NCBI RefSeq assembly: GCF_927798175.1
Contig: NZ_CAKMMP010000004.1
Span: forward strand, 248,001-312,000
Source: Paenibacillus sp. JJ-223
Lineage (GTDB): Bacteria > Bacillota > Bacilli > Paenibacillales > Paenibacillaceae
Direction: 5' to 3'
DNA length: 64,000 nucleotides
The notes under the pieces are model-generated. The model searched no databases and was not told where the DNA came from. It worked only from the letters and a program-made list of their open reading frames with translations. A program made the translations under genes and the position numbers. Positions 33,210-41,920 of this stretch are shown here, piece by piece. Position 1 is the stretch's first letter, and each line of letters opens with the position of its first letter.

Positions 33210-35237
33210 TCATTGTTGCGTGTCAGCATTTTCCGTTTTGTCTTTTTTGGGAACGCCATCCAAACCATACTCTTCGTCATACGCGTCGAAAATCGCGCGC
33301 GCAATCGGCGCGGCACTCGTCGAACCGAATCCCCCTTCCGGGATGACTACGGCTACGGCCAGCTTCGGGTTGTTGCGCGGAGCGTAGGCGATAAATACCC
33401 CGTTATCGACATTTTTTCCGCCGACCAACTGGGTAGACGTTCCTGTTTTCCGGGCAAAGTCGTACGGGAATCCACTAAATGAAGAAACTTCGGTGGCCAT
33501 CCCGCGCTGCACTTCGTCCCAGTATGAGGAGTTGAAATCAACCTTGTCCAACACCTTTGGTTTGATCTTTTCTACAACGTTCCCCTCGGAATCGCGAATT
33601 TCACTGACCAGATGCGGCTCCATCCGTTTTCCGCGGTTTGCCAGCATCGTTACGTATTGCGCAAGCTGCATCGTCGTATATTTCCCCTGTTGTCCAAAGG
33701 AACCATACACCAGTCTCGTCAACGAGCTCTCTGTCTTGTTCGTATATTCGCGGCGGCCTAGATATTCATTCGGAAGATCAACGCCGGTAGATACGCCCAG
33801 ACCAAACTGTTTCATATATTCATCCCAAACATCGATTCCTTTTGCTCCGTAACGGTCATACAGTTTTTTCCCGATTTCATCAATCATGAACGGATTTGAG
33901 GAATGACGAATGGCGTCGCGTGGGCGGAGCGGTCCGTATACGTGTCCGCCCGCATTCTGCACCCTGCGATTGTCTCCACCAAACGTGGTGTATCCTTTAT
34001 CGGGATAAACGGTATTGGCCGTAAAAAATCCTTCTTTGAACCCGATCAGCACACTGAGCGGTTTGATGGTTGAACCGAGCAACACGACGGATTCGGCACG
34101 CTTGCCGCTGTCATCCGGCGGAAACCCTCGAATCGTGCCGTTCTGATAAATATACTTGATATCATCATACTGTTGATTGGTGATGCTTCCCGTTCTCCAA
34201 ATGTTGGTATCGTAGTCCGGCATGCTCGCCATGGCAACCACTTTGCCCGTGTCGACTTCCATCGCAACGGCAAAGCCGGTTTTGGCATTTTGGTGATACT
34301 TGCCGGACACCAGATTGGTATGCAGCCATCTCAACTGATCCGTGATCGCCTGCTCTGTTTTGACCTGAATGTTTTTGTTGATGGTGGTGATCAGGTCATA
34401 TCCTTTTTCGGGAGGGGTCGAACCAGCTACGCCTTCCGGAAGGTTGCGCAGGTCTACGTCCACCGAGTTATACCCGCTTTTGCCGCGCAGAATGTCCTGA
34501 TACTGGAGCTCAAGTCCGTCAAAACCAACGAACTCGTTCTCGGTATACACGAGTCCAGGGTCGGTTTGCGTTTTATTTTTCGCATCGATCTCTTTGTACT
34601 TGTCCAGCGTTTTGGAACTTTTGAACTTCTTGAGATACCCGATCGTCTGTACGGCGACCGTGTCCGGATCGTAGTAACGAACGCTTTCCTCCACGATCTG
34701 GATACCTTTGAACTCATCCTTGTGCTGGAGGAAATACGCTACTTCCTCGTCCGAAAGATCGCTCTTGATCAAACGCGGCATGAACCCGTTTGCTTTGCGC
34801 GAATTCAGGTCCATCTCTTCGATGATTTCGTCGACGGACAATGAGGGCGATTCCTTTTTCTTATACTGCTCGAATACGTCATGCAGCCGCGTCGCCATGT
34901 CCTGAATTTCAGCGATATATGGACTCGGCTCGCCGTTCACGTCTCCATAATTTTTGTACAAGGTCAGGTAAAGTGATTGAATCGGCTTGGAGTATGCCAA
35001 TTTCACTTCGCCCGTCGCATCGTAAATCGTGCCCCTGACCGGAGCTAGCGGAACATCCTTCGTAATGTTGCTCGCTTCCTCCTGGCTTAATTCGGGGCCT
35101 TCCACGAACTGCAAATAGGCCAATCGTACGATGATTACGCTAAAAATAATAAAGGAAGCAAAGAAAAACACGTTCATCCGGTAACTGAAACGCCGTTTGT
35201 CCGTAAGCTCTTCCTTCTCTTTGGAACGATTGTTCAT
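33210..35237 (-). CDS. Class B penicillin-binding protein, transpeptidase (PBP2/PbpH-type), copy 2
   Basis: A 675-residue paralog of the PBP at 27678-29651. It has a charged N-terminus, one membrane helix (about residues 20-42), a dimerisation domain, and transpeptidase motifs S389-T-I-K392, S446-S-N448 and K597-T-G599. It is slightly longer, through an insert near residues 305-350. The ATG at 35237 has AGAGGT at 7 bases; an in-frame start 18 bases upstream is less well placed. Together the two copies bracket the SPFH/zinc-ribbon cluster. Both appear active by motif. Confidence 0.93.
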   Translation of the reverse strand: MNNRSKEKEELTDKRRFSYRMNVFFFASFIIFSVIIVRLAYLQFVEGPELSQEEASNITKDVPLAPVRGTIYDATGEVKLAYSKPIQSLYLTLYKNYGDVNGEPSPYIAEIQDMATRLHDVFEQYKKKESPSLSVDEIIEEMDLNSRKANGFMPRLIKSDLSDEEVAYFLQHKDEFKGIQIVEESVRYYDPDTVAVQTIGYLKKFKSSKTLDKYKEIDAKNKTQTDPGLVYTENEFVGFDGLELQYQDILRGKSGYNSVDVDLRNLPEGVAGSTPPEKGYDLITTINKNIQVKTEQAITDQLRWLHTNLVSGKYHQNAKTGFAVAMEVDTGKVVAMASMPDYDTNIWRTGSITNQQYDDIKYIYQNGTIRGFPPDDSGKRAESVVLLGSTIKPLSVLIGFKEGFFTANTVYPDKGYTTFGGDNRRVQNAGGHVYGPLRPRDAIRHSSNPFMIDEIGKKLYDRYGAKGIDVWDEYMKQFGLGVSTGVDLPNEYLGRREYTNKTESSLTRLVYGSFGQQGKYTTMQLAQYVTMLANRGKRMEPHLVSEIRDSEGNVVEKIKPKVLDKVDFNSSYWDEVQRGMATEVSSFSGFPYDFARKTGTSTQLVGGKNVDNGVFIAYAPRNNPKLAVAVVIPEGGFGSTSAAPIARAIFDAYDEEYGLDGVPKKDKTENADTQQ

Positions 35238-35349
35238 CCGTTTTACCTCTTTCATGACTTGATGCTTTCCGCTCTGGCTTTGAGGTGATTATGAGTACAG
35301 GCAATGTCTTACAACATCCGTCCTACACCCATTTGATTTCATATCCTTT

Positions 35350-36507
35350 TTATGCTGTCTCATCCTTCAGATGGGTATCTGAGAAATTCGGCGGATTGAA
35401 CCAGTCCCCGCTGACTGCCCATGTCGAATCAAGCGGAATCCAGCTCTTCGAATCGCTCAAATAGATTTCATTCCAAGCATGAGGCCCATAACCCCCCTGT
35501 CCGTTATATCCCAAGCCGGTTACCACCTTGACATCCAGTCCTTGGGACCGTGCCATGACCGCATATAACCTCGCATAATCGATACACACGCCTTTCCGCG
35601 TGTCGAATGTGTCCTGCGGCGTCTGCTCATGCCAAATGCCTCGCTGTTCGTAATCCTCCACCTTGCCATAGTCATATTGAATGCGTGATCCAACCCAGTC
35701 ATAAAGCGCCCTTGCTTTCGCTTCTTCGGTGGATTTGCCCTTCACGATCTCGGCTGCGGCCGCTTCGATATCCGTTGGGATGTTATGATCAATGACCTCA
35801 TATTTGCGCTGCAGAATGCCGCTAAGCTCCTTCTGTACCGCTTGGGTAAACACCGGAAGCTGATCCTTGATCAGGTTGCCCGACAAAGGTTCAATGACCG
35901 ACTTGGCGCCTTGCATGTAGATCGGCGACGCCTCAACGTACCTGCTGAACAGGCTTCCCGGATACAAACTCACGATCATGAACAGCACAGCAATAACGAT
36001 CATGCCGCGTGCCGAACCGATGACCGTGCCGATCAGCGCGCCGGTAAATCGGCTGACGATCCCTTTCGGCCTGTTCCCGGGCTCGGCGTGATGATGCCTT
36101 ACGTTAAAGAACATCATCGAGAACCATCCCAACAACATTCGAATGATCCCGTAACTCAATACGAACAGGACGGCAAACCTCATTAGCGGAAAATCCGCCA
36201 CTGCCGTGACAAGGGTATAATACACCTGCTCCATGCGGCTTAATTCACGGCCCGGCATCGCCTGTGCATGATCGGACAGCCATTGCTGCACATAGGGTGC
36301 AAGCCATACCGTCAAACCTATGGATAACAAAATGCCTACCACGGTCATAATCCCGTCCAGCAGAAAGGAAAACAGCCTCCCTGCCGAACGAGAAGCTCCC
36401 CTGGACCACCCTTGCAGCAAAGACGCCGCAACAATCAACAACAACAGAATCGTGATGCCGTTGAATTCCTTCAGGCTGTCCAGCCAACTTTGAAACACGT
36501 TGTCCAT
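35350..36507 (-). CDS. Membrane-anchored transglutaminase-like protein
   Basis: A 385-residue protein. The N-terminal 180 residues hold four hydrophobic segments resembling a CvpA-type membrane domain. From about residue 230 a transglutaminase/cysteine-protease-like domain follows with the catalytic triad C308 (GVCIDYARL), H343 (HAWNEIY) and D360 (PLDSTWA). Such domains hydrolyse or remodel peptide bonds, for example in cell-wall or surface-protein processing. The ectodomain would face outward, fitting an envelope role. It follows the 151-residue membrane protein by 12 bases. The substrate is unknown. Confidence 0.85.
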   Translation of the reverse strand: MDNVFQSWLDSLKEFNGITILLLLIVAASLLQGWSRGASRSAGRLFSFLLDGIMTVVGILLSIGLTVWLAPYVQQWLSDHAQAMPGRELSRMEQVYYTLVTAVADFPLMRFAVLFVLSYGIIRMLLGWFSMMFFNVRHHHAEPGNRPKGIVSRFTGALIGTVIGSARGMIVIAVLFMIVSLYPGSLFSRYVEASPIYMQGAKSVIEPLSGNLIKDQLPVFTQAVQKELSGILQRKYEVIDHNIPTDIEAAAAEIVKGKSTEEAKARALYDWVGSRIQYDYGKVEDYEQRGIWHEQTPQDTFDTRKGVCIDYARLYAVMARSQGLDVKVVTGLGYNGQGGYGPHAWNEIYLSDSKSWIPLDSTWAVSGDWFNPPNFSDTHLKDETA

Positions 36508-36519
36508 TCCTCCTTTTGC

Positions 36520-36975
36520 CTAAGAAGCCGGGGCTCCCACGTTCCCTTCCGCCTGTTTGATGAACGTCCGGATCGTGTCATTGTCCAGCTTCCATTCGCC
36601 GAGCGAAATGCCGCGAAACGTGACGTCCACTTTGTCCGAGCCAGCGGTTCCCTGAATCTCCACATTAGGACTCTTGATCGTAAACGCCCCGCCTTCGCCA
36701 CGGCTGTAGGTTGCCTTGGAAGCCTCCTTAAGCATGATGCTCGTCGCTTCCTTCTTCAACGTATCCATTGTGCTGCTCTGCACGTCAGATACCGTTTGCT
36801 TGATCTGATCGAGGGAGATGCCGCTGTATATCACCAGAGCCGCAACGATGATAATGGCAATCGCCCATTTCAAAACCGTTCGGAGCACATTCATAACAAA
36901 AACCAGAATGATCATCGCAATGACGATCACAAGCCAGTTCTGCATAACAAACTCTTTCCAAACTTCTATGTTCAT
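36520..36975 (-). CDS. Small membrane protein, unknown function
   Basis: A 151-residue protein: a hydrophobic N-terminus with two adjacent membrane segments (LVIVIAMIILVFVMNVL and WAIAIIIVAALVIYSGI), then a hydrophilic domain of about 95 residues beginning SLDQIKQTVSDVQ that is probably extracytoplasmic. No known domain is recognised. The ATG at 36975 has GGAAGGTG at 5 bases. It is the first gene of the block and is translated together with the transglutaminase gene 12 bases downstream. Confidence 0.7.
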   Translation of the reverse strand: MNIEVWKEFVMQNWLVIVIAMIILVFVMNVLRTVLKWAIAIIIVAALVIYSGISLDQIKQTVSDVQSSTMDTLKKEATSIMLKEASKATYSRGEGGAFTIKSPNVEIQGTAGSDKVDVTFRGISLGEWKLDNDTIRTFIKQAEGNVGAPAS

Positions 36976-37191
36976 GATTACACCTTCCGAATTAGAGTCG
37001 AGAAATGAATCTTCCCGAATATTATACATGATTTCCGGAGCCGCTGTCAGCTAAGCCCCATTCCCGTAAAAATAAGCGGTATAAGTTCGTCCCAATGCAC
37101 GTACAAGTAGTACTACGGTTTTGCATGATCGGCATGGCCCGTCTGCAATCTTCCACATTTCAACGGCATCGCTTAACAAGGAGGGGCTTTT

Positions 37192-38397
37192 GTGAAAACG
37201 GCCATTTGGCTCTATCTGTTTTTGTTTCTCGCTGTCTTTGACCTGCACGCTCAATATCCCATACTGACGCCGTTCGCCATCTCGCTCGGTGCCGCCCCTA
37301 CCTTCATTGGATGGATGATGGGCATTTACTCCCTGACGCATCTGCCTGGCAACCTGATTGCCGGTACGCAGATCGACAAACACGGCAGCCGCCGCTACAT
37401 CGTATTCAGCCTGCTTGGCGCCGGGATCATTTTGCTGTTACAGGCATACGTCCAAACACCATGGCAGCTCTTGGCCCTGCGGGCCATCAGCGGCTTCGTG
37501 CTTGCCTTCTTGTCTCCGGCTTGTCTTGCTCTTCTGGCCCAGCTCTCCCGCGATCCCGTTACTCAAGGCAAATATATGTCCGGACACGGGGTTGTGCATA
37601 CATTGGCTTCGGTCGTCTCTCCCGCGGCAGGCGCACTGATTGTGGCAAGCATCGGATTCTCGGCCACCTTCTCCAGCCTGGGTTACCTGCTCATTCTGAC
37701 AGGCGTCATCGCTTTTTTGTCCATGCCCAAGGGATTGGTAGATGCAGCCAACGAAACAGAAAAAATTAAAGAAACCGTCCCGCCGAGCCCGTCCTCCGTC
37801 ACTAAGGGAAGCAGCTCCGAAAAAGCGGCATTCATGCCTGTCTCATGGCGTTATTTCGCCCTTCCGCTGTTCATTGCTTGTGCCCAAGGCATCCTGTTTT
37901 TTGAATTGCCGCTGCGCAATGGCGGCACAACGTCCATCATGTCCACAGGGCTTATGTTTTCCATCATCAGTCTGGGCGCGCTGCTTACGCTGAGCATGCT
38001 GTTTCTCAACCGGTATTCCCCGAAGCTCCGCTTGACGTTGGGCGTGCTGCTGATGTCCCTGTGCTTCTTTGCTATGGCTGCATTTCCGGCGTGGCCTCTG
38101 CCCGGCATTCTGTTCGTGCTCGGATTGGCCAAAGGAATTACTTTTCCAGCCATGGCAACGCTGTTCATTCGTTTAAGCGGGGGCAGCAAGCTGGGCCGCA
38201 TCTTCTCGTTACAATCCATCTTCACCTCGATCGGTTCGTTTATCGGACCCATCGCGGCCGGACAGCTTCGGATCGGGGTCTCTCCTTATTTCATTGCATT
38301 TCTATTGTTGATGTTAGGCATACTGCTGCTTCCCTATTTCAGATCGCGACATGAAGCGTCATCATCCCGTTCAGACCCGCATAGCATATTAAGCTGA
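37192..38397 (+). CDS. MFS transporter
   Basis: A 401-residue major facilitator with 12 hydrophobic segments and a hydrophilic central loop (about residues 185-225). The loop 2-3 motif is GTQIDKHGSRRY, a variant of GxxxDRxGR. It starts with GTG six bases after AAGGAGGGG and is monocistronic and divergent from the envelope locus. The substrate is unknown; the similarity in length and layout is to drug or sugar exporters. Confidence 0.88.
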   Translation: MKTAIWLYLFLFLAVFDLHAQYPILTPFAISLGAAPTFIGWMMGIYSLTHLPGNLIAGTQIDKHGSRRYIVFSLLGAGIILLLQAYVQTPWQLLALRAISGFVLAFLSPACLALLAQLSRDPVTQGKYMSGHGVVHTLASVVSPAAGALIVASIGFSATFSSLGYLLILTGVIAFLSMPKGLVDAANETEKIKETVPPSPSSVTKGSSSEKAAFMPVSWRYFALPLFIACAQGILFFELPLRNGGTTSIMSTGLMFSIISLGALLTLSMLFLNRYSPKLRLTLGVLLMSLCFFAMAAFPAWPLPGILFVLGLAKGITFPAMATLFIRLSGGSKLGRIFSLQSIFTSIGSFIGPIAAGQLRIGVSPYFIAFLLLMLGILLLPYFRSRHEASSSRSDPHSILS

Positions 38398-38581
38398 TTT
38401 CCCCGGTTTTCTGCCAACGAATCGGCTTCTTTTTTCCTTTTGACAGCACCCGAGCCGGTTCCGAGGTTTTCTTTGCATTATTCACCCGTTTACAGCTACA
38501 CTATAGGTATTCCCGGTCGATTTCCGCTGTAACATTTCCCGGGTAATGTCGATACAAGCACTCGTTCAAGGGGTGAATAGG

Positions 38582-38929
38582 ATGCCAATTCATGTCATTG
38601 TGGAAGGAAAGAATGACCGCAGTAAACTGAAACGCCTCGTTTCTCCCGAAATCAACATCTTATGCACGTTCGGAACATTAAATACCGTCAAACTTGAGGC
38701 ACTTCGCAAACAGGTCGGATATGACGAAGTGTACCTGTTTGTGGATAACGACAGCTCCGGCAAAAAAATCCGGGGTGTGCTGCGGGACGCTTTTCCCGAC
38801 GCCGTCCAAATCTATACCCGGCGCGGCTATGCGGGCGTCGAAGGCACTCCGGACGAATACATCATCGCCCAACTCGAAAAGGCAGGTTTGGAGGAATATA
38901 TCCAATATCCCGAACTGCCTTCGCTTTAA
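38582..38929 (+). CDS. Toprim-domain protein
   Basis: A 115-residue small Toprim-like protein. The conserved acidic patterns are VIVEGKND (Glu near residue 8) and LFVDNDSSGKKI (DxD near residue 62), the metal-binding signature of primase, topoisomerase and OLD-type nucleases. It resembles the stand-alone YusF-like group. The ATG at 38582 follows GGGGTG; an in-frame ATG at 38546 has no ribosome site. Possible roles are nucleic-acid cleavage or binding. It sits directly beside the dispersed repeat copy B. Confidence 0.8.
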   Translation: MPIHVIVEGKNDRSKLKRLVSPEINILCTFGTLNTVKLEALRKQVGYDEVYLFVDNDSSGKKIRGVLRDAFPDAVQIYTRRGYAGVEGTPDEYIIAQLEKAGLEEYIQYPELPSL

Positions 38930-38950
38930 TGGTTCTATATTTACCTCACA

Positions 38951-39162
38951 ATCAATCACACAAGGCCACTGCGAGTGCAGTACCATCTTCCGATCGCTGT
39001 TATCCCCAGATTTTTTTCATTCCCTTTTTCTAAGGGGAAAATCCGGTGATAAGCCTATGCTTCCGATGCAGCTTTCCTTCAGAAAGCTTTTAGAACGCTT
39101 CGCTTCTCCAGATTGGTTCTGCCTCTCCGTTTATGTGTGTATGTTTTTTTCGGTTTATATAG
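38951..39162 (+). repeat. Dispersed intergenic element, full copy B
   Basis: 212 bases, from ATCAATCACACAAGG to TATATAG, aligning with the 212-base copy at 49296-49507 at high identity. It contains a TTCCC/GGGGAA hairpin and the stem AGCTTTC-CTTCA-GAAAGCT followed by TTTTAG. No open frame of note. It lies between convergent genes. Confidence 0.88.
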
Positions 39163-39173
39163 CCCCGAAAATA

Positions 39174-39215
39174 AAAAGGCTGCAAACAGGTTATCCCTGA
39201 TTGCAGCCTTTTATT
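39174..39215. terminator. Terminator of the SCO gene
   Basis: AAAGGCTGCAA pairs with TTGCAGCCTTT; T-rich flanks occur on both strands. It directly abuts repeat copy B. Confidence 0.85.
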
Positions 39216-39237
39216 GTGCAGTGTTTTCTATCCCTTA

Positions 39238-39849
39238 TTACTCTTTAATCAAAGCGCGGATGTCCGCGGCAATCGCTTCCGGTTGGACGTCCTCCGTATT
39301 GAAGGCGTTGTACACTTTGCGCAGGTTGTTGTTTTTGTCAACCAAACCGATCATGTTCATGTGGGCAAAGTCGTCCTTGCTCTCGCCTTCGATCAGGATC
39401 TGAAACGAATCCCTGGCAAGCTGCTTCGTTTGATTCATATCGCCGCGCAGGAAATACCAACCCGCATAGTCCGCATGGAAGCGGTCGGCGAACGTTTTGA
39501 TCTTTTCCCTCGTATCCACTTTCGGGTCAAACGAGATCGATACGAATGAAGCATCGTTGCCGAACGTATCATCTTCTTTTAGCAGGTCCTGCACCTGCGA
39601 AAGGGTAAATGTCGTAATCGGGCAAACATCCGGACAGCTCGTGAAGTAGAAATAAAATAACCGAACCTTGCCTGCCGTATCATCCAGCGAGATCGTTCGC
39701 CCGTCCACATTTTCCATGGAGAAGGATTGAACTTCACGAATCTCGGGCAGTTTCTCTTTGCCAGCGAATACGGTATTCCATGTCAGATATACAGCCATGA
39801 TCAATGCCAGTCCCAGCAGCATCCAGGTCCACTTATACTTTTTCAGCAT
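39238..39849 (-). CDS. SCO family copper chaperone
   Basis: A 203-residue SCO1/SenC protein for CuA insertion into cytochrome c oxidase. An N-terminal hydrophobic anchor (residues 8-30) places a thioredoxin-fold domain outside. The copper ligands are C72-P-D-V-C76 (FTSCPDVCPIT) and H163 (FAHMNMIG). I prefer the ATG at 39849 to the GTG one codon earlier. It works functionally with heme A synthase CtaA, encoded elsewhere in this window, but the oxidase subunits are not here. Confidence 0.92.
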   Translation of the reverse strand: MLKKYKWTWMLLGLALIMAVYLTWNTVFAGKEKLPEIREVQSFSMENVDGRTISLDDTAGKVRLFYFYFTSCPDVCPITTFTLSQVQDLLKEDDTFGNDASFVSISFDPKVDTREKIKTFADRFHADYAGWYFLRGDMNQTKQLARDSFQILIEGESKDDFAHMNMIGLVDKNNNLRKVYNAFNTEDVQPEAIAADIRALIKE

Positions 39850-40128
39850 CACATTCGTCCCTTCTGTTCATTTGCCCAACTTTCGGGTCGTTTCCATTGT
39901 CTATGTATACAAATCACCTGTTTATGAATAAGCTCTCATTATTGTAACTGTTTTTCCAGCAATTGCCCATGCCTTTTGCGCATTTCTTCATGGAACCTGT
40001 ACAGTCCCCCTATTTTCTGATGTTTTGCTTCGTGTCGCGGGGATATTATACACTGGATATGGGCATCACCTTAAGATAGATACACGTCATTGCGTACAGA
40101 AAAAAGAAGGATTTCAAAGGAGTCGTTT

Positions 40129-41115
40129 ATGGACACTTCCACACATTTTGTCATGGGCGTCGGTTTGGCCGGTCTGGCTTATGTCGATCCGGTCGTAGCT
40201 TCGAACCCCACGCTTGCCGCAGCTGTCATGATCGGCACGATTGTCGGCTCGCAGGCACCTGACATCGACACTGCGCTGCGCCTCAAAAGCAATTCCCTGT
40301 ACATCCGGAACCATCGGGGACTTTCCCATTCCCCTCCGTTCCTGCTGTTATGGGTAGCGCTTATTACAGGCGCGATCGCGCTCTTTTTTCCGAATGTTCC
40401 CATTAGCCATGTCGCGGGCTGGACCGCCATCGCTGTCTGCGTACACGTGTTTACCGATCTGTTCAATACGTATGGAACCCAGGCGGGCAGGCCGTTCACG
40501 GAACGCTGGATTGCCTTGAACGTCATTCACATCTTCGATCCGTTCATGTTCGCTTCCCATGTCGTGGCCATTCTCTTATGGGCTTTCGACCTTGTCGCAC
40601 CTGCTCCGATGTTCATCACGCTGTACGTCGTGATCGCATTGTATTACGTCTGGCGCGTGGCCGCTCATGCCAAAGCCGTCGCGAAGGTGAAACAATTGGA
40701 TCAGGCCAAGGGCAAAACGAAGGCCCATTACATGGTCATCCCTACGATTTCGTGGAATCAATGGCATATCGTGAAACGGTATGCTGACGGCTCCTATGAT
40801 ATCGGCAAGATGGAGCACGCTCAACTGATATGGAATCTCCATGCAACGTCATCGACCCATGCCGCCGTGGAAGCGTCACGGAAATCACCCGAGGTGGCTG
40901 CGTTTCTGTATTTCACGTCCTATGCCGTCGCTGAAGTCGAAGAGCTGTCCGCAGGGTATAGAGTCCGGTGGGCGGACGTAAGATATCGGCATCGCAAGCA
41001 GTATCCTTTCGTTGCCGTCGTCGTTATGGATCGAAATTTCGAAACGATTGATACGTACGTCGGCTGGTTAAGCGAAGAGAAGATGAACAAAAAACTTTTA
41101 TCTGCCCGGTCTTGA
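40129..41115 (+). CDS. YdjM/YfhP-like metal-dependent hydrolase family membrane protein
   Basis: A 328-residue protein. The N-terminal half has about five hydrophobic segments and conserved acids and histidines in THFVMGVGL, SQAPDIDT and HRGLSHS, then VHVFTDLFNTYGTQ. This is the YdjM family, annotated as inner-membrane or metal-dependent hydrolase. The C-terminal half (from about 205) is hydrophilic. The ATG at 40129 has AAAGGAG at about 7 bases; an upstream in-frame start is unlikely. True activity is unknown. Confidence 0.82.
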   Translation: MDTSTHFVMGVGLAGLAYVDPVVASNPTLAAAVMIGTIVGSQAPDIDTALRLKSNSLYIRNHRGLSHSPPFLLLWVALITGAIALFFPNVPISHVAGWTAIAVCVHVFTDLFNTYGTQAGRPFTERWIALNVIHIFDPFMFASHVVAILLWAFDLVAPAPMFITLYVVIALYYVWRVAAHAKAVAKVKQLDQAKGKTKAHYMVIPTISWNQWHIVKRYADGSYDIGKMEHAQLIWNLHATSSTHAAVEASRKSPEVAAFLYFTSYAVAEVEELSAGYRVRWADVRYRHRKQYPFVAVVVMDRNFETIDTYVGWLSEEKMNKKLLSARS

Positions 41116-41165
41116 CGAAAGTTGCGGGGAAGGGCAAAATCAAACATAGGAGCCGGTGCAAAAGC

Positions 41166-41201
41166 AAAGCCCGGAGCGTTTCCCGCTCCGGGCTTTTTTT
41201 G
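41166..41201. terminator. Bidirectional terminator
   Basis: GCCCGGAGCG-TTTC-CGCTCCGGGC followed by seven T on the plus strand. Confidence 0.93.
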
Positions 41202-41232
41202 GAGATATTGGTACTGCGAAAATTATGATGGA

Positions 41233-41451
41233 TTATTTGCCAGACCCAGCCAGAGACTGCTCAGCCAGTTGGACCAGACGTTTAGTGATATATCCACCCA
41301 GAGAACCTGTTTCGCGGGACGTGTAGTTACCGTAGTAACCATCCTGTGGGATTGTTACGCCCAGTTCTTGCGCAGCCTCCATTTTCAATTGTTGCAGAGC
41401 TGCTGTTGCTTGAGGTACCACCAAGTTGTTAGAACGAGATCCTTGAGCCAT
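41233..41451 (-). CDS. Alpha/beta-type small acid-soluble spore protein
   Basis: A 72-residue SASP that coats spore DNA in an A-like form and supplies amino acids at germination. The two family signatures are visible: KMEAAQELGV (with the E-L GPR protease site region) and the GGYITKRLV block. It starts ATG with AAAGGAGA at 7 bases. A sigma-G promoter lies upstream. It is nearly identical in its core to the SASP at 44637-44873. Confidence 0.97.
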   Translation of the reverse strand: MAQGSRSNNLVVPQATAALQQLKMEAAQELGVTIPQDGYYGNYTSRETGSLGGYITKRLVQLAEQSLAGSGK

Positions 41452-41504
41452 ATTTAAAATCTCCTTTCAATCTGTGTCTGTGATGTATTGCAAGCTTGCA
41501 AGAT

Positions 41505-41533
41505 TATTATGGCTCTCCCGTATCAGGTTATAC
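41505..41533 (-). promoter_or_regulatory. Sigma-G promoter of the first SASP gene
   Basis: On the minus strand GTATA (41533-41529), exactly 17 bases, CATAATA (41511-41505). This matches the forespore consensus with -10 CATWHTA. Confidence 0.7.
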
Positions 41534-41570
41534 GGAATTTTCAACAAAATCATGATGGAGGTTTTTCCCA

Positions 41571-41765
41571 ATGAGCAAAGGCTTGTCTTTATGGTTTGCG
41601 TTTTCGTCCATTGTTTTGTTAACGGTTACAGCAATTACGATGTCTTATTCCGGTTGGCTTGCTGCACTTCTGTTTGTGGCATCTATCGGCAATATCGGCT
41701 GGGGCTTTGTCATTCGCGCCAAAAAAGAGCGCCAATCCTTGGGATCGCCGAATTCCGCATCCTGA
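41571..41765 (+). CDS. Small two-helix membrane protein (possibly DUF5325)
   Basis: A 64-residue protein: residues 6-26 and 30-48 are hydrophobic, followed by a short basic tail (IRAKKERQS). I recall similar small proteins annotated DUF5325/YlaF, but only weakly. The ATG has GGAGG at 9 bases. Function unknown; it stands alone, divergent from the SASP gene. Confidence 0.65.
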   Translation: MSKGLSLWFAFSSIVLLTVTAITMSYSGWLAALLFVASIGNIGWGFVIRAKKERQSLGSPNSAS

Positions 41766-41823
41766 GTATTCCCAAGCCTGCTGAATTTTTCAGGCTGCAA
41801 GAGAAGCCGCCATTCGGCATTTT

Positions 41824-41886
41824 TTATGACAAAAGGAGCGAATCGCCCAAGCAACCATTGCCGGCGAATCCCGCTCCTTTTTGTCA
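41824..41886. terminator. Large bidirectional hairpin terminator
   Basis: ATGACAAAAGGAGCG pairs with CGCTCCTTTTTGTCAT around a GC-rich loop. It ends trpS from the minus strand and can also stop the small plus-strand gene. Confidence 0.85.
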
Positions 41887-41920
41887 TGTTCGCAGAATCC
41901 TTCCGCAAGATGGCTCAAGC

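Noticed and set aside
38951..39162. Insertion sequence or MITE for the dispersed element
   Set aside because: No transposase, no clear terminal inverted repeats and no target-site duplication are visible, so it is reported only as a repeat.
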